Part shown: positions 9,562-20,875 of the stretch, one piece after another
How the letters are laid out: every line of letters begins with the position of its first letter
Position numbering within the stretch: the first letter of the stretch is position 1
Assembly (NCBI RefSeq): GCF_001010415.1
Contig: NZ_JPLE01000085.1
Location: 1-33,223, forward strand
Direction of reading: 5' to 3'
Source of the DNA: Xanthomonas pisi DSM 18956
GTDB lineage: Bacteria; Pseudomonadota; Gammaproteobacteria; Xanthomonadales; Xanthomonadaceae
Length of the DNA: 33,223 nucleotides
Notes under the pieces: generated by a model
Told to the model about the DNA's origin: nothing
Seen by the model: the letters and a program-made list of their open reading frames with translations, nothing else
Database searches by the model: none
Translations under genes and position numbers: made by a program

Positions 9562-12500
9562 ATGCGGATCTGTGTTCTCAACCATACAACGAAGACCTCT
9601 AGCGGGCTGGAGCAGCGCTGTGCTGCGGCCCGCGAGGCGGGCTGCGACTACGTGGTGATGGCGGCGCCGTTCGCGCGCGATGCGCAGGGGCGGCTGGTCG
9701 AGCTGGCGGCCGGTGCCGACGCGCAAGACGGCCGTCTGCGCGAGGCGGCACAGGCGGCGCAGCGTGCAGGTGTGACGCTGCTGCTCGATGTGCGCCTGGA
9801 TGAAATCGGCGGCGCCAGCGCGGTGGTACGCGATAACCCGCAGTGGTTTCGTGCGCGCGGCACCGCAGTCCCCGACCCGCGCCAGCCGCGCGCCACGCCG
9901 GAGGTCGCCGAGGCACGTTTTACCTACGCACAGGAAGGTGCGGCGTTGGTGGAATGGTGGAGCGCGCGCCTGCTGGAGTGGGTGGGGCAGGGCGTGGGCG
10001 GCTTTCGGTTGCTGCAGCCGCACCAGGTGCCGGCACAGCGCTGGCGCGAGCTGATCGCACGGGTGCATGTGCAGGCACCGGAGGTGGTGTTCGCTGCGTG
10101 GACGCCGGGCCTGGGCCTGGATGCCTTGCATCAGTTGTCCGGTGCCGGTTTCGATGCGGCGTTTTCGTCGCTGGCGTGGTGGGACGGGCGCGGCAGCTGG
10201 TTCTTCGATGAAGACACCGCGCTGCGTGCGCTGGCGTCGCAGGTCGTTGCGGTGCTCGATGCGCCCGATGGCAAGCGTGCGTCCTCACCCGAGCAGCACT
10301 GGCAATTGGCGCGTGCCCTGGGTGGGGCGTGGTTGCTCGACGAGGCGCATCTTGAGGCTTTGCCGCCGCCGATCCGCACGGCCGACCGCCTGCCGACCAG
10401 CCATGCCGGCCTGCGGCTGCGTCCGCTGCTGCGCGAATCCACCGGCCTGACCGCCGTTGCGGTGGAGCCACTGGGCGGTCTGCCCTCCTTGCTATTGATC
10501 AATGGCGACACGCGGCATGTCGTGCCGGTTCCGGCATCGGACCTGTTGCGACTGCTGGGCGATGCCGAGGCGCTGCTGGCCGAGGATGGCCGCAGCTTGT
10601 CCGGCGCAACGCTCGACGCACTGGAGCCTGGCGAAGTGCGGGTGTACCGCAGCGTGCCGGCGCGGCATGTGCTGGCGGTGCCGCGGATGCGCCCGCGTGC
10701 GCAGACCGCGGCCACCTGGCCGCGGGTGTGCATTGAATCGGTGACGCCGTCGGTCGATAACGGCCGCTTCCCGGTCAAGCGCACGGTGGGCGACCGCATC
10801 TGTGTGGAAGCCGATGCCTTCTGCGACGGGCACGACCGCATCGCGGTGGCGGTGCTGTGGCGGCCGGCCGATGCCAAGACCTGGTCCAGCGCGCCGATGC
10901 GTGCGCTGGGCAACGATCGCTGGCGCGCGGAGTTTCCGCTCGAGCGCATCGGCACCTACGAATTCCGGGTGGAAGGCTGGCGCGATGTGTTCGCTACCTT
11001 GCATGCCGATCTGGAAAAAAAGCGTGCAGCCGATACGGTGTTGCCGGTGGATGTGCAGGAGGCGGTGGCCGTGGTGCAGGCCGCGCATGCACGCAGCAGC
11101 GGGGATTTGGGCGAGCGGTTGCAGGCCATCCTCACCCGCATCGGTGCGCAGCGCGAGCCCTTGCAGCAGCTGGCCATCGTGCTGGAGCCGGACACCGCGC
11201 AGGCGATGGCCCTGGCCGACGACAAGCCGTTCCGCTCCGAGACACCGGTGACCTACCGGGTGGAATCCGAGCGCCGCGCGGCGCACTTTGCCAGCTGGTA
11301 CGAGCTGTTCCCGCGCTCGCAAAGCGGCGATGTGGCGCGGCACGGCACCTTCGACGATGTGATCGGGCGGCTGGCGCATATCCGTGCGATGAACTTCGAT
11401 GTGCTGTACATGCCGCCGATCCATCCGATCGGTGCGAAAAATCGCAAGGGCCGCAACAACTCGGTCACCGCGGTCGATGGCGAACCGGGCAGCCCGTATG
11501 CGATCGGTGCCACCGATGGCGGCCACACCGAGGTGCATGCCGAGCTCGGTGGGCTGGACGGTTTCCGTCGCCTGATCCAGGCCGCGCGTGCGCATGGCCT
11601 GGAAGTGGCGCTGGATTTTGCCATCCAGTGCGCGCCGGATCATCCGTGGTTGAAGGACCACAAGGACTGGTTCACCTGGCGCGCGGATGGCTCGATTCCA
11701 TACGCGGAAAATCCGCCGAAGAAGTACCAGGACATCGTCAACGTCGATTTCTACGCCAGCGGCGCGGTTCCGGACCTGTGGAACACGCTGCGCGATGCGG
11801 TGCTGTTCTGGGTCAATGAAGGCATCACCCTGTTCCGTGTGGACAACCCGCATACCAAGCCGTTCCCGTTCTGGGAGTGGCTGATTGCCGACATCCGCGG
11901 GCGCCGTCCGGATGTGGTGTTCCTGTCGGAGGCCTTCACCCGGCCCAAGATGATGTACCGCCTGGCCAAGTGCGGTTTCTCGCAGTCGTATACCTACTTC
12001 ACCTGGCGCAACCACAAGCACGAGCTGCAGGCGTATGTGGAAGAGTTGAACCAGGGCGTGCCGCGCGAGTGCTTCCGCCCGCACTTCTTCGTCAATACGC
12101 CGGACATCAATCCGCTGTTCCTGCAGACCAGCGGGCGCAACGGGCACCTGATCCGCGCCGCGCTGGCGACCACGCTGTCAGGCTTGTGGGGCATGTATCA
12201 GGGCTTCGAGCTGTGCGAGGCCACGCCGCTGGCGCCGGGCAAGGAAGAGTACCTGGATTCGGAGAAGTTCCAGCTGCGCGCCTGGTCCGAACGTGCGCCC
12301 GGCGACATCGTCGACGAGATCACCCGCTTCAACCAGCTGCGCCGCATGCACCCGGAGCTGCAGTCGCATCTGGGCACGCGTTTCTATCAGGCGCACAACG
12401 ATCAGGTGCTGTACTTCGGCAAGTTCCTGGATGCCGGGTATCTGTCGCGCAGCCGCAGCATGGTGTTGGTGGCGATCAACCTGGACCCGCATGCCGGCCA

Positions 12501-12678
12501 GGATGCGGATATCGAAATCCCGTTGTGGGAACTGGGCCTGCCCGATCACGTCACCGTTGCCGTGGAAGATCTGTGGGACGGGCACCGGTTCGAATGGCAA
12601 GGCAAGTACCAGCACATCCGTGTAGAGGCAGCGCGACCGTTCGCGTTATGGCGCATCCGCGCAGGAGAGGTCGCATGA
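9562..12678 (+). CDS. glgE: Alpha-1,4-glucan:maltose-1-phosphate maltosyltransferase, with amylase-like N-terminal extension
   Basis: The enzyme transfers maltosyl units from maltose-1-phosphate to the non-reducing ends of alpha-glucan, in the cytoplasm. Residues ~385-1038 are a complete GlgE: the N-terminal domain begins at [14 protein letters not shown], followed by the GH13 barrel. The nucleophile is Asp761 in [10 protein letters not shown], the acid/base Glu790 in FLSEAFTRP, and the third carboxylate Asp848 in NTPDINP. Known stand-alone GlgE proteins are about 660-700 residues, whereas this one has 1038. The extra N-terminal ~380 residues resemble a degenerate GH13 barrel; at the expected nucleophile motif it reads GFRLLQ (Leu151), so it should be inactive. 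The start follows a GAGGGGG ribosome site. The stop overlaps the next gene as ATGA, which indicates translational coupling with the TreS-maltokinase that makes its substrate. Confidence 0.93.
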   Translation: MRICVLNHTTKTSSGLEQRCAAAREAGCDYVVMAAPFARDAQGRLVELAAGADAQDGRLREAAQAAQRAGVTLLLDVRLDEIGGASAVVRDNPQWFRARGTAVPDPRQPRATPEVAEARFTYAQEGAALVEWWSARLLEWVGQGVGGFRLLQPHQVPAQRWRELIARVHVQAPEVVFAAWTPGLGLDALHQLSGAGFDAAFSSLAWWDGRGSWFFDEDTALRALASQVVAVLDAPDGKRASSPEQHWQLARALGGAWLLDEAHLEALPPPIRTADRLPTSHAGLRLRPLLRESTGLTAVAVEPLGGLPSLLLINGDTRHVVPVPASDLLRLLGDAEALLAEDGRSLSGATLDALEPGEVRVYRSVPARHVLAVPRMRPRAQTAATWPRVCIESVTPSVDNGRFPVKRTVGDRICVEADAFCDGHDRIAVAVLWRPADAKTWSSAPMRALGNDRWRAEFPLERIGTYEFRVEGWRDVFATLHADLEKKRAADTVLPVDVQEAVAVVQAAHARSSGDLGERLQAILTRIGAQREPLQQLAIVLEPDTAQAMALADDKPFRSETPVTYRVESERRAAHFASWYELFPRSQSGDVARHGTFDDVIGRLAHIRAMNFDVLYMPPIHPIGAKNRKGRNNSVTAVDGEPGSPYAIGATDGGHTEVHAELGGLDGFRRLIQAARAHGLEVALDFAIQCAPDHPWLKDHKDWFTWRADGSIPYAENPPKKYQDIVNVDFYASGAVPDLWNTLRDAVLFWVNEGITLFRVDNPHTKPFPFWEWLIADIRGRRPDVVFLSEAFTRPKMMYRLAKCGFSQSYTYFTWRNHKHELQAYVEELNQGVPRECFRPHFFVNTPDINPLFLQTSGRNGHLIRAALATTLSGLWGMYQGFELCEATPLAPGKEEYLDSEKFQLRAWSERAPGDIVDEITRFNQLRRMHPELQSHLGTRFYQAHNDQVLYFGKFLDAGYLSRSRSMVLVAINLDPHAGQDADIEIPLWELGLPDHVTVAVEDLWDGHRFEWQGKYQHIRVEAARPFALWRIRAGEVA

Positions 12679-15600
12679 ATGCAGTTCCCGCTTTACAAGC
12701 CGACGCAGAACAGTCGGCGGTCGTCGCCGACCAGCTCTGGTACAAGGACGCGATCATCTACCAGGTGCACGTCAAGTCGTTCTTCGACTCCAACGACGAC
12801 GGCATCGGCGATTTTCCGGGGTTGATCTCCAAGCTGGACTACATCGCCGAACTGGGCGTGGACACCATCTGGCTGTTGCCGTTCTATCCCAGCCCGCGCC
12901 GCGACGACGGTTACGACATCGCCGAATACATGGCGGTGCATCCGGACTACGGCAGCATCGAAGACTTCGAGCAGCTGGTGGCGCAGGCGCATGCGCGCGG
13001 CATCCGCATCGTGACCGAGCTGGTGATCAACCACACCTCCGATCAGCATCCGTGGTTTCAGCGCGCACGTAACGCGCCGGCCGGCTCGCCGGAGCGCGAC
13101 TTCTACGTGTGGTCCGATACCGACCAGGAATACGAAGGCACGCGGATCATTTTCTGCGACACCGAAAAGTCCAACTGGACCTGGGACCCGGTGGCCGGGC
13201 AGTACTTCTGGCACCGTTTCTATTCGCACCAGCCGGACCTGAATTTCGACAACCCCGCCGTGCTGGAGGCGGTGCTGGAAGTGATGCGCTTCTGGCTGGA
13301 CCGCGGCGTGGATGGCTTGCGTCTGGATGCGGTGCCGTACCTCATCGAGCGTTCGGGCACTTCCAACGAGAACCTGCCGGAGACCCACGCCATCCTGCGC
13401 AAGATCCGCGCCACGCTGGATGCCGAGTACCCGGACCGCATGCTGCTGGCCGAGGCCAACATGTGGCCGGAAGATACGCAGCAATACTTCGGCCAGAACG
13501 CCGACGAATGCCATATGGCGTTCCACTTCCCGCTGATGCCGCGCATGTACATGGCGATCGCGCGCGAAGACCGCTTCCCGATCACCGATATCATGCGGCA
13601 GACCCCGGAGATTCCGGAGAGCTGCCAGTGGGCGATCTTCCTGCGTAACCACGACGAGTTGACGCTGGAAATGGTCACCGACTCGGAACGCGATTATCTC
13701 TGGCAGACCTATGCCGCCGATCGCCGCGCGCGCATCAATCTGGGCATCCGGCGCCGGTTGGCGCCGCTGCTGGAGCGCGACCGCCGCCGTATCGAGCTGA
13801 TGACGTCCCTGCTGCTGACCATGCCCGGCACGCCGGTGCTGTATTACGGCGACGAGATCGGCATGGGCGACAACATCCATCTGGGCGACCGCGATGGCGT
13901 GCGCACGCCGATGCAGTGGTCGATCGACCGCAACGGCGGTTTCTCGCGCGCCGATCCCGCGCAACTGGTGCTGCCGCCGGTGATGGATCCGCTGTACGGC
14001 TTCCAGGCAGTCAATGTGGAAGCGCAGATCCGCGACCAGCATTCGCTGCTGACCTGGACCCGCCGCGTGCTCAGCGTGCGCAAGCGCTACCGGGCGTTCG
14101 GCCGCGGCACGCTGCGCTTTTTGTACCCGGGCAATCGCCGCATGCTGGCGTACCTGCGCTGCCATCAGGACGAAACCGTGCTGTGCGTGGCCAACCTGTC
14201 GCATACGCTGCAGGCGGTGGAGCTGGACCTGTCCGAGTTCGAAGGCCGCGTGCCGGTGGACATCATCGGCGGCGGCAGCTTCCCGCCGATCGGCCGGCTG
14301 ACCTACCTGCTCACGGTGCCGCCGTTCGGCTTCTACGCGTTCCAGCTGGTCAGCGAAGGCACGCTGCCGGACTGGCACGTGCCCAGCCCGGTACCGCTGC
14401 CGGACTACCGCACGCTGGTGCTGCGCAGCGACACCGACGAAAGCAGCGCGCTGCTGCTGCATCTGCCCACCCTGGAAGGCGAAATCCTGCCGGCGTGGCT
14501 GTCGGCGCGGCGCTGGTTCTCGGCCAAGGACCAGGCGCTACGCAGCGTGCGCATCTCGCGCCGCACGCCGCTGCCGGGCGATGAGCCGATGAGCTTGCTG
14601 GAGCTGGACGTGGAGCTGGAAGATGGCCACCACGCCTCGTACATGCTGCCGATCGGCATCGTGTGGGAGCGCGACCAGCCCAGCACCCTGGCCGAACAGC
14701 TGGCCCTGGCACGCGTGCGGCAAGGGCGCGAGGTGGGCTATCTCACCGATGCGTTTGCGCTCAAGCCGATGGTGCGCGGGGTGATCGATGCCTTGCGGAC
14801 CAATGCGATGCTGGACTTCTGCGATGGCGACGATCCGTCGCAGCAAGGCCAGGTGCGATTCGAAGCCACGCCCGCGCTGGCCAGGCTGGAGATCCCGGCC
14901 GATCCGGATATCCGCTGGTTGTCTGCCGAGCAGAGCAACAGCTCGCTGGTGGTCGCCGACAAGGCGGTGTTCAAGCTGCTGCGGCATGTGGCGATCGGCG
15001 CGAACCCGGAAATCGAGATCGGCCGCCGCCTGACCGAGCTGGGTTACGCCAATGCGGCGCCGCTGCTGGGCAGCGTCAGCCGCGTCGATGGGCAGGGCAC
15101 CATCACCACCATTGCGCTGTTGCAGGGCTTCATCCGCAACCAGGGCGATGCCTGGCGTTGGACGCTGGACCATCTGGCGCGCAGTTTCGACGAATACGCC
15201 ACCGCGCAAACCGACGAGTCGCGCGCCGAAGCCATTGCCGGCTACGACGCGTTTGCGGCGGTGGTCGGCAAGCGCCTGGCGGAGTTGCACGAAGCGCTGT
15301 CGCGGCAGACGGACGACGCAGACTTCGCACCGCAGCGGATCGATCTGCCCACCGCCAACGATGTGGTGGCCGGCGTGGCGCGGCAGGTCGAAGAGATGTG
15401 GGAAATGGTCAACGCGCGCTTGTCCGGCAGCGAAGAACCGGCCGAGCGCGAGGCGCTGGAGGCCGTGCTCGCCGAGCGTCCGCAGCTGGACAGCCTGCTG
15501 GCCAGGGCGCCGAGCGTGCTGGCCGATTCGCTGCTGACCCGCGTGCATGGCGACTTCCACCTGGGCCAGATCCTGGTGGCCTTCGACGATGTGGTGTTGA

Positions 15601-16025
15601 TCGACTTCGAAGGCGAGCCGGCCAAGCCGCTGGCCGAGCGTCGCGCCAAGGCCAGCCCGCTGCGCGATGTGGCCGGGTTCCTGCGCTCGCTCGATTACGC
15701 CAGCGAAGTGTCGGCACGCGGCGAAGAAGGTACCGCCGCACGCGCGGGCGTCGGTGTGGACACGCATCTGGATGAATTTCTGGTGCAGTTCCGCCGCCGC
15801 TCCACACAGGCCTTCCTGGACGCTTACCATGCCGTGCTCGACGCCAGCGCCCATCCGTGGATTGCGCCGGCCGCGTTCAACGCGGCCACCTTGCTGTTCC
15901 TGGTGGAGAAGGCCTGTTACGAAGTGCGTTACGAAGCGGCCAATCGCCCGGGCTGGTTGATGGTGCCGATCGAAGGCTTGCGACGCATCCTGCAACGCGC
16001 ACGCGCCGGTGCAGGAGACACATGA
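12675..16025 (+). CDS. treS: Trehalose synthase / maltokinase fusion (TreS-Pep2)
   Basis: This 1116-residue bifunctional protein isomerises trehalose to maltose and phosphorylates maltose to maltose-1-phosphate, the donor for GlgE. The N-terminal ~550 residues are a GH13 TreS domain: nucleophile Asp218 in GLRLDAVP, acid/base Glu260 in [10 protein letters not shown], third carboxylate Asp327 in LRNHDE. The C-terminal part (about 570-1116) is a maltokinase with an aminoglycoside-phosphotransferase-like fold: nucleotide-binding region around [15 protein letters not shown], catalytic HGDFHLGQ with Asp960, and metal-binding DFEGEP with Asp977. The open frame extends upstream inside glgE, but the start at 12675 is fixed by GGAGAGG just before it, by the ATGA overlap with glgE and by the TreS N-terminus [20 protein letters not shown]. 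In mycobacteria the two activities are separate proteins that form a complex; here they are fused. Confidence 0.95.
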   Translation: MNAVPALQADAEQSAVVADQLWYKDAIIYQVHVKSFFDSNDDGIGDFPGLISKLDYIAELGVDTIWLLPFYPSPRRDDGYDIAEYMAVHPDYGSIEDFEQLVAQAHARGIRIVTELVINHTSDQHPWFQRARNAPAGSPERDFYVWSDTDQEYEGTRIIFCDTEKSNWTWDPVAGQYFWHRFYSHQPDLNFDNPAVLEAVLEVMRFWLDRGVDGLRLDAVPYLIERSGTSNENLPETHAILRKIRATLDAEYPDRMLLAEANMWPEDTQQYFGQNADECHMAFHFPLMPRMYMAIAREDRFPITDIMRQTPEIPESCQWAIFLRNHDELTLEMVTDSERDYLWQTYAADRRARINLGIRRRLAPLLERDRRRIELMTSLLLTMPGTPVLYYGDEIGMGDNIHLGDRDGVRTPMQWSIDRNGGFSRADPAQLVLPPVMDPLYGFQAVNVEAQIRDQHSLLTWTRRVLSVRKRYRAFGRGTLRFLYPGNRRMLAYLRCHQDETVLCVANLSHTLQAVELDLSEFEGRVPVDIIGGGSFPPIGRLTYLLTVPPFGFYAFQLVSEGTLPDWHVPSPVPLPDYRTLVLRSDTDESSALLLHLPTLEGEILPAWLSARRWFSAKDQALRSVRISRRTPLPGDEPMSLLELDVELEDGHHASYMLPIGIVWERDQPSTLAEQLALARVRQGREVGYLTDAFALKPMVRGVIDALRTNAMLDFCDGDDPSQQGQVRFEATPALARLEIPADPDIRWLSAEQSNSSLVVADKAVFKLLRHVAIGANPEIEIGRRLTELGYANAAPLLGSVSRVDGQGTITTIALLQGFIRNQGDAWRWTLDHLARSFDEYATAQTDESRAEAIAGYDAFAAVVGKRLAELHEALSRQTDDADFAPQRIDLPTANDVVAGVARQVEEMWEMVNARLSGSEEPAEREALEAVLAERPQLDSLLARAPSVLADSLLTRVHGDFHLGQILVAFDDVVLIDFEGEPAKPLAERRAKASPLRDVAGFLRSLDYASEVSARGEEGTAARAGVGVDTHLDEFLVQFRRRSTQAFLDAYHAVLDASAHPWIAPAAFNAATLLFLVEKACYEVRYEAANRPGWLMVPIEGLRRILQRARAGAGDT

Positions 16026-18220
16026 TGAGTGGAGTGATGACAGCAGTGACCAATCGATGGGACTCCGGCGTGGTACGCGCCCTGGCCGAAGCACGCCATG
16101 GCGACGCCTTCGCCGTACTGGGCGCGCACCCGACCGACGCAGGGCGGGTGCTGCGCACCTACCTGCCGGGCGCCGAGCGGGTGAGCGCGGTTCTGGATGA
16201 CGGGCAGACGATCGCCCTGGAGGCCGGCCCGGAAGCCGGCCTGTTTGCCGGTGAGTTGCCGGCGCAGGGCGCGTATCGGCTGCGGATCGGCTGGCCCGGC
16301 GGCGAGCAGGACACTGCCGACCCGTATGCGTTCGGGCCGCAGCTCAGCGACTTCGACCTGCACCTGATCAGCGAAGGCCACCACCTGCAGCTGGCCGACG
16401 CGCTGGGCGCCAACGTGGTGGAGGTGGACGGCGTGCGCGGTACGCGCTTTGCGGTGTGGGCACCCAATGCCTCGCGCGTGGCGGTGGTGGGCGACTTCAA
16501 TAGTTGGGATGCACGCCGCCACCCGATGCGGCTGCGGCACCAGTCCGGCGTGTGGGAGCTGTTCGTGCCCGATGTCGGCCCTGGCGCGCATTACAAGTAC
16601 CAGCTGCGCGGCCCGCATGGGCATGAGCTGCCGGCCAAGGCGGATCCGGTCGCGCGTCGCGCCGAGCTTGCGCCGGGCACGGCCTCGATCGTGGCCGATC
16701 CCACGCCGCACCAGTGGAGCGACGACGGCTGGATGGCCACGCGTGCACGCCGCCAGGCGCACGACGCACCGATGAGCATCTATGAGATTCATGCCGGTTC
16801 CTGGTTGCGCGAAGAAGGCGTGGACCTGGACTGGGATGGTCTGGCCGACCGCCTGATCCCGTACGTGGCCGACATGGGCTTCACCCACGTCGAGCTGATG
16901 CCGGTCACCGAGCATCCGTTCGGCGGCTCGTGGGGCTATCAACCCCTGGGCCTGTTCGCGCCGACCGCGCGCTTCGGCTCGCCGGATGGCTTTGCCCGCT
17001 TCGTCGATCGCTGCCACCGCGAAGGCATCGGCGTGATCGTCGACTGGGTACCGGCGCATTTCCCCACCGACGCGCACGGCCTGGCGCATTTCGACGGCAC
17101 CGCGCTGTACGAACATGCCGACCCGCGCGAAGGCTTCCACCGCGACTGGAATACGCTGATCTACAACCACGGGCGGCGCGAGGTGTCCGGGTTCCTGATC
17201 GCTAGTGCGCTGGAGTTCCTGCAGCGTTTCCACGTCGACGGCTTGCGCGTGGATGCGGTGGCCTCGATGCTCTATCGCGACTACAGCCGCAATGCCGGCG
17301 AGTGGGTGCCCAACATCCACGGCGGGCGCGAGAACTACGAGACCATCGCCTTCCTGCGCCGGCTCAACGAGGTAGTGCGTGAGCACACCCCGGGTGCGGT
17401 GATGATTGCCGAGGAATCCACGGCGTTTCCCGGTGTCACTGCCGATGTGGCGCACGGTGGCCTCGGCTTCCACTACAAGTGGAACATGGGCTGGATGCAC
17501 GACACCCTGCATTACGCCGGGCTGGACCCGATCTACCGCCGCTACCACCACGGCGAGCTGACCTTCAGCATGGTCTATGCGTATTCGGAGCGCTTCGTGC
17601 TGCCGATCTCGCACGACGAAGTGGTGCACGGCAAGGGCTCGTTGCTGGGCCGCATGCCGGGCGACGATTGGCAGCGCTTTGCCAATCTGCGCGCGTACCT
17701 GGGCTTCATGTTTACCCACCCGGGGCGCAAGTTGCTGTTCATGGGCTGCGAGTTCGGCCAACCCACCGAATGGAATCACGACGGCGGCATCCCCTGGCAT
17801 CTGCTCGACGACCCGCGCCACCGCGGTGTGCAAACACTGGTGCGCGATCTGAACCGGATGTACGCCGAATATCCCGCATTGCACGCGCAGGACGACGATC
17901 CGGCCGGTTTCGCCTGGGTGGTTGGCGACGACGCGGCCAATAGCGTGGTGGCGTTCCTGCGCAAGGGCAAACGCGGTGACGCACCGGTCCTGGTGGTGAT
18001 CAACTTCACCCCGGTGGTGCAGCACGGCTATCGCATTGGCGTGCCGCAGGGTGGCCAATGGCGCGAAGTGTTCAACAGCGATGCCGGCATCTACGGCGGC
18101 GCCAATCTGGGCAACGGCGGTGTGGTGACCGCCGAGCATCAATCCATGCATGGGCACGCGCAGTCGTTGCCGCTGCTGTTGCCGCCGCTGGGCGTCATCG
18201 TGCTCACGCCGCACGGCTGA
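16025..18220 (+). CDS. glgB: 1,4-alpha-glucan branching enzyme
   Basis: The enzyme cuts alpha-1,4 chains and rejoins them as alpha-1,6 branches, giving GlgE new non-reducing ends. It has about 731 residues, the normal GlgB length. Order: an N-terminal domain (about 10-110) with the GAH motif, a CBM48 domain (about 125-215; [20 protein letters not shown]), and the GH13 barrel with Asp410 in [10 protein letters not shown], Glu463 in MIAEEST and Asp531 in [12 protein letters not shown]-terminal beta domain ends the protein. Adjacent ATGs at 16022 and 16025 are both possible. AGGAG at 16013-16017 is 4 nt from the first and 7 nt from the second, so I chose 16025; the 16022 choice overlaps the preceding stop as ATGA. 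It is the last gene of the operon and is followed by a strong hairpin. Confidence 0.95.
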   Translation: MSGVMTAVTNRWDSGVVRALAEARHGDAFAVLGAHPTDAGRVLRTYLPGAERVSAVLDDGQTIALEAGPEAGLFAGELPAQGAYRLRIGWPGGEQDTADPYAFGPQLSDFDLHLISEGHHLQLADALGANVVEVDGVRGTRFAVWAPNASRVAVVGDFNSWDARRHPMRLRHQSGVWELFVPDVGPGAHYKYQLRGPHGHELPAKADPVARRAELAPGTASIVADPTPHQWSDDGWMATRARRQAHDAPMSIYEIHAGSWLREEGVDLDWDGLADRLIPYVADMGFTHVELMPVTEHPFGGSWGYQPLGLFAPTARFGSPDGFARFVDRCHREGIGVIVDWVPAHFPTDAHGLAHFDGTALYEHADPREGFHRDWNTLIYNHGRREVSGFLIASALEFLQRFHVDGLRVDAVASMLYRDYSRNAGEWVPNIHGGRENYETIAFLRRLNEVVREHTPGAVMIAEESTAFPGVTADVAHGGLGFHYKWNMGWMHDTLHYAGLDPIYRRYHHGELTFSMVYAYSERFVLPISHDEVVHGKGSLLGRMPGDDWQRFANLRAYLGFMFTHPGRKLLFMGCEFGQPTEWNHDGGIPWHLLDDPRHRGVQTLVRDLNRMYAEYPALHAQDDDPAGFAWVVGDDAANSVVAFLRKGKRGDAPVLVVINFTPVVQHGYRIGVPQGGQWREVFNSDAGIYGGANLGNGGVVTAEHQSMHGHAQSLPLLLPPLGVIVLTPHG

Positions 18221-18229
18221 TGCACCGCA

Positions 18230-18260
18230 CACAGCGCCGGACCGCTGGTCCGGCGCTGTG
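18230..18260 (+). terminator. Terminator-like hairpin after glgB
   Basis: A perfect 14-bp inverted repeat (arms 18230-18243 and 18247-18260, left arm CACAGCGCCGGACC) closes on a 3-nt GCT loop, 10 nt after the glgB stop. The stem is very GC-rich. No T-run follows, so it may work as a weak intrinsic terminator, an mRNA 3-prime stabiliser or both. Confidence 0.65.
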
Positions 18261-18609
18261 GCACCTGCTAGATTGCGCGCCGTAGAGCGGCCAACACCTT
18301 GCTGCGTGCCCACTGGGCGGCACGGCAGGGTTGTCACCCGCGAATCAGGCGGCCCGGGGAGGGCCGCCGGGCACAGCCGCCGCCATGCCTTCCGTCGACC
18401 GCTTGTACGGGAGTGTTGTGCGTGGGCGTTTTGATTGCTGTGGTTGCTTCTTCGATGGTTGAGGCCGGTATCCGTGCTGTACGCGTCGATGGCTGCGCGC
18501 AGGCCGATGTGTGGATGGCACAGTGGCTGCGTGCACGCGCTCGCTGCGACTACAAGCGTTTTGCCCAGCGCGGTGGAGCGCCTTCGTTCGTTTTTGGGCA
18601 GGCGCACGC
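18261..18609. other. Intergenic region before the DUF3325/DUF3649/PepSY cassette
   Basis: No credible gene was seen. The notable element is an 8-bp perfect hairpin at 18348-18368 (GGCGGCCC, 5-nt loop, GGGCCGCC). It lies upstream of the membrane-protein cassette and could be a second terminator or a leader structure. The usual promoter and Fur-box signals could not be identified by eye. Confidence 0.45.
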
Positions 18610-18909
18610 ATGACCAGCCTGATGACGTTGTTCTATTTACTCGCCGCTGCTGCGTCGGCTTTTTCGTTCTATCTGGCAACCATGCATCAACGCCTGCTGC
18701 TGCAGCGCCGATTGTCCACGCGTTTGCTGCGCATCGGTGGCTGCGTGTTGTTGGTGCTGTCGCTGGCCTGTGCCATCCGCGCGTTGGGTGTGTGGGCGGG
18801 GGTCTTCGCCGCACTGACTGCGCTGATGCTGGTGGCGGTGGCGTTGCCGTACCTGGATGTCTGGCAGCAGGCGCGTGCGCAACGCAGGCAGGTGCGCCAT
18901 GTGGGCTAG
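18610..18909 (+). CDS. DUF3325-family small membrane protein
   Basis: This 99-residue protein has three predicted membrane segments (about 4-22, 40-60 and 62-82). A cytoplasmic basic loop, HQRLLLQRRLS, lies between the first two. This HQR motif, the size and the gene neighbours match the DUF3325 family, which is found next to PepSY proteins and TonB-dependent siderophore receptors. The molecular function is not established. The open frame extends 33 codons upstream, but that stretch is not membrane-like; the ATG at 18610 begins directly before the first helix, with only a weak GGGCAGG ribosome site. The 3-prime end overlaps the next gene by 11 bp. Confidence 0.72.
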   Translation: MTSLMTLFYLLAAAASAFSFYLATMHQRLLLQRRLSTRLLRIGGCVLLVLSLACAIRALGVWAGVFAALTALMLVAVALPYLDVWQQARAQRRQVRHVG

Positions 18910-19171
18910 ATGGCTGGCTGCCGTGGTACTGGGCTTGCCGCTCGCGGTCGGTGTGGTCGGCCTGTGCGCCTTGTTACTGCCGGGGCCGCAACAGAGCCAT
19001 ACGCTGGCGTGGTTACTGCTGATGTTTCCGGTGTGGATCGGTGCCATGGCATTGCCGTTCGTGTTTGGCAGCGCATTACGCGCCTGGGTATCTCTCGGCG
19101 GGCTGACGCTGCTGTGCTACATCGCACTCGCCGGCATCAAGGCATTGGGCTGGACGGAGCTGAGCGCATGA
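18899..19171 (+). CDS. DUF3649-family small membrane protein
   Basis: This 90-residue hydrophobic protein has about three transmembrane helices (5-27, 35-58 and 62-84) and the short polar motif SALRAWVSL, characteristic of DUF3649-like proteins of iron-uptake cassettes. It starts inside the end of the DUF3325 gene (11-bp overlap), and its stop overlaps the PepSY start as ATGA, so the three genes should be translated together. The family assignment rests on pattern and context; the role is unknown. Confidence 0.65.
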   Translation: MWARWLAAVVLGLPLAVGVVGLCALLLPGPQQSHTLAWLLLMFPVWIGAMALPFVFGSALRAWVSLGGLTLLCYIALAGIKALGWTELSA

Positions 19172-20721
19172 AAGCATCGACCTTGCGCGCGTTTCTGTCG
19201 GTGCACAGCTGGATGGGCTTGTTGGCCGGCATGGCATTGTTTATCGCCTTCTATGCCGGCGCCATCAACGTCTTTACGCACGAGTTGAGCGATTGGCAGG
19301 CCACGCCACATGCCAGGGAGAATGCACCGGCCGATCCGGTCGCCGCCGCGCAATCTTTGCTGGACGCGGTAATCGCCCGGCATCCGCAGGTGGCTGAATC
19401 GTTTCTAGTGCTGCTGCCCGGCGAACATGGGCCGATTCCGCGGCTGTATTGGTATGGCCCGCAAGCCGATGCCAGCGGCGGCATGCGCCAGTATCAACAG
19501 GCTGCCGACGGCGCGCTGCAGGAGCTGCCGCAGCGTGTGGGCTTTGCCGATTTCCTCTACGACCTGCACTTCACCGCCGGCCTGCCGCGCGTATTCGGCA
19601 CCTATCTGTTCGGCGTGGTGAGCGTGCTGTACGGGCTGGCCCTGGTCAGCGGCGTGGTGTTGTACGCGCCGGTGTTCATCAAGGATCTGTTCGCGTTGCG
19701 GATCGGTGCCAACCTCAAGCGCTTGTGGCAGGACGCACATAACGTGGTCGGTATGCTGTCGCTGCCGTTCCATGTGATTTTCGCCTGGTCCGGCGCGGTG
19801 CTCTGCCTGGGCGTATTGCTGCTGGCGCCGTTCCAGTTCCTGGTGTTCGACGGCAAGCTGATGCAGATCCTGGAGCCGGATTTCGAGCTCGCACCGCATG
19901 TGGCGCCGGCCAAACGCGCTGCACCGTTGCTGCCGATTGCCACCCTGCTCGACGCCTCGCGCGCGGCCAGCCCGGGCTTGGTGCCGGAGAGTCTGGCCTT
20001 CCACGATGCCGGCGACGCCAACGCGCGGGTGGAGATCTATGGCCATCACGACCAGCGCCGGCTCAACACGCTGGGCGGTGTGGCGCTGAACGCCACTACG
20101 GGCAAGCTGCTGCGCGTGCTGGCACCGGCCACCATGTCGCCCGGCACCGCTGCGTTACGCGGCTTGCAGGCGTTGCACTTCGGCAACTTCGGGCATGTGC
20201 CGGTGCGCTGGCTGTACTTCCTGCTGGGGCTGGGCGGCGCGTTCCTGTTTTACAGCGGCAACCTGTTGTGGATCGAAACCCGCCGCAAACGCCGCACCAT
20301 CGCGCAGCCGCGTCGCACACATGCGATGGCACGGCTGACCGTCGGTGTCTGTCTGGGTAGTGTGGCCGGTATCTCGGCGTTGTTTATCGCCGCGCGCATG
20401 TTGCCGGCGGGACAGGAACGTTATGCGTATTACGCGGTGTTCGCGGCAACGTTGTTGTGGGCCCTGATACGTCCCACCGCACGCGGCGCGTATGAGGTAT
20501 TGCTGGTGTGCGCTGCGTTGACAGCGCTGATTCCGCTGGCCAGCTGCGTTGGCGCACACGACGCGACCGCGCCGTGGCAGAGCGCGACGGTGCTCGGCGT
20601 CGATCTGATTGCACTACTCATGGCCTGGACGTATTGGCGCATGGCAGTTGCGAGCAAGCGTCGCGGCATGCAAGGCGATCCCAATAGCGTGTGGGCCTTG
20701 CCGGCACGCGGCACCGGTTGA
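19168..20721 (+). CDS. PepSY-associated transmembrane protein (iron-uptake cassette)
   Basis: This 517-residue inner-membrane protein opens with the PepSY_TM signature (LSVHSWMGLLAGMALFIAFYAG, a helix at about 13-35). It then has a large periplasmic segment at about 40-150, further helices near 153-172 and 195-220 (HNVVGMLSLPFHVIFAWSGA), another periplasmic part, and four or five C-terminal helices. Conserved His residues in helices (for example in VHSW and in LPFHV) are typical of this family, which is linked to siderophore or ferric-iron reduction and uptake. ATGA overlap with the upstream gene shows coupling. No TonB-dependent receptor lies nearby, so the substrate is not identifiable. Confidence 0.85.
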   Translation: MKASTLRAFLSVHSWMGLLAGMALFIAFYAGAINVFTHELSDWQATPHARENAPADPVAAAQSLLDAVIARHPQVAESFLVLLPGEHGPIPRLYWYGPQADASGGMRQYQQAADGALQELPQRVGFADFLYDLHFTAGLPRVFGTYLFGVVSVLYGLALVSGVVLYAPVFIKDLFALRIGANLKRLWQDAHNVVGMLSLPFHVIFAWSGAVLCLGVLLLAPFQFLVFDGKLMQILEPDFELAPHVAPAKRAAPLLPIATLLDASRAASPGLVPESLAFHDAGDANARVEIYGHHDQRRLNTLGGVALNATTGKLLRVLAPATMSPGTAALRGLQALHFGNFGHVPVRWLYFLLGLGGAFLFYSGNLLWIETRRKRRTIAQPRRTHAMARLTVGVCLGSVAGISALFIAARMLPAGQERYAYYAVFAATLLWALIRPTARGAYEVLLVCAALTALIPLASCVGAHDATAPWQSATVLGVDLIALLMAWTYWRMAVASKRRGMQGDPNSVWALPARGTG

Positions 20722-20749
20722 GTTGCGTGTGATTGCTGGTGGGCGCATG

Positions 20750-20764
20750 CAGCGGTGAACGCTG
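20750..20764 (+). terminator. Possible short hairpin after the PepSY gene
   Basis: CAGCG-GTGAA-CGCTG forms a 5-bp stem with a 5-nt loop, 29 nt after the PepSY stop. There is no T-tract. Evidence for termination is weak. Confidence 0.25.
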
Positions 20765-20875
20765 TAATGCCTGCACGGGGAGCTGCGGCATGCCGGCATC
20801 CGCACAGAATGGCCTCACGTCCGGCCGACCTGCGGTGCGTAGCATGCGCATCTTCTGTCTGCGCGAGATGATCCA

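Noticed and set aside
11877..12674. Upstream extension of the TreS frame inside glgE
   Set aside because: The GlgE catalytic motifs occupy this DNA in another frame. The TreS start with ribosome site is at 12675.
15857..16021. Upstream extension of the branching-enzyme frame
   Set aside because: It overlaps the maltokinase C-terminus and the ribosome site is at 16013-16017, just before the chosen start.
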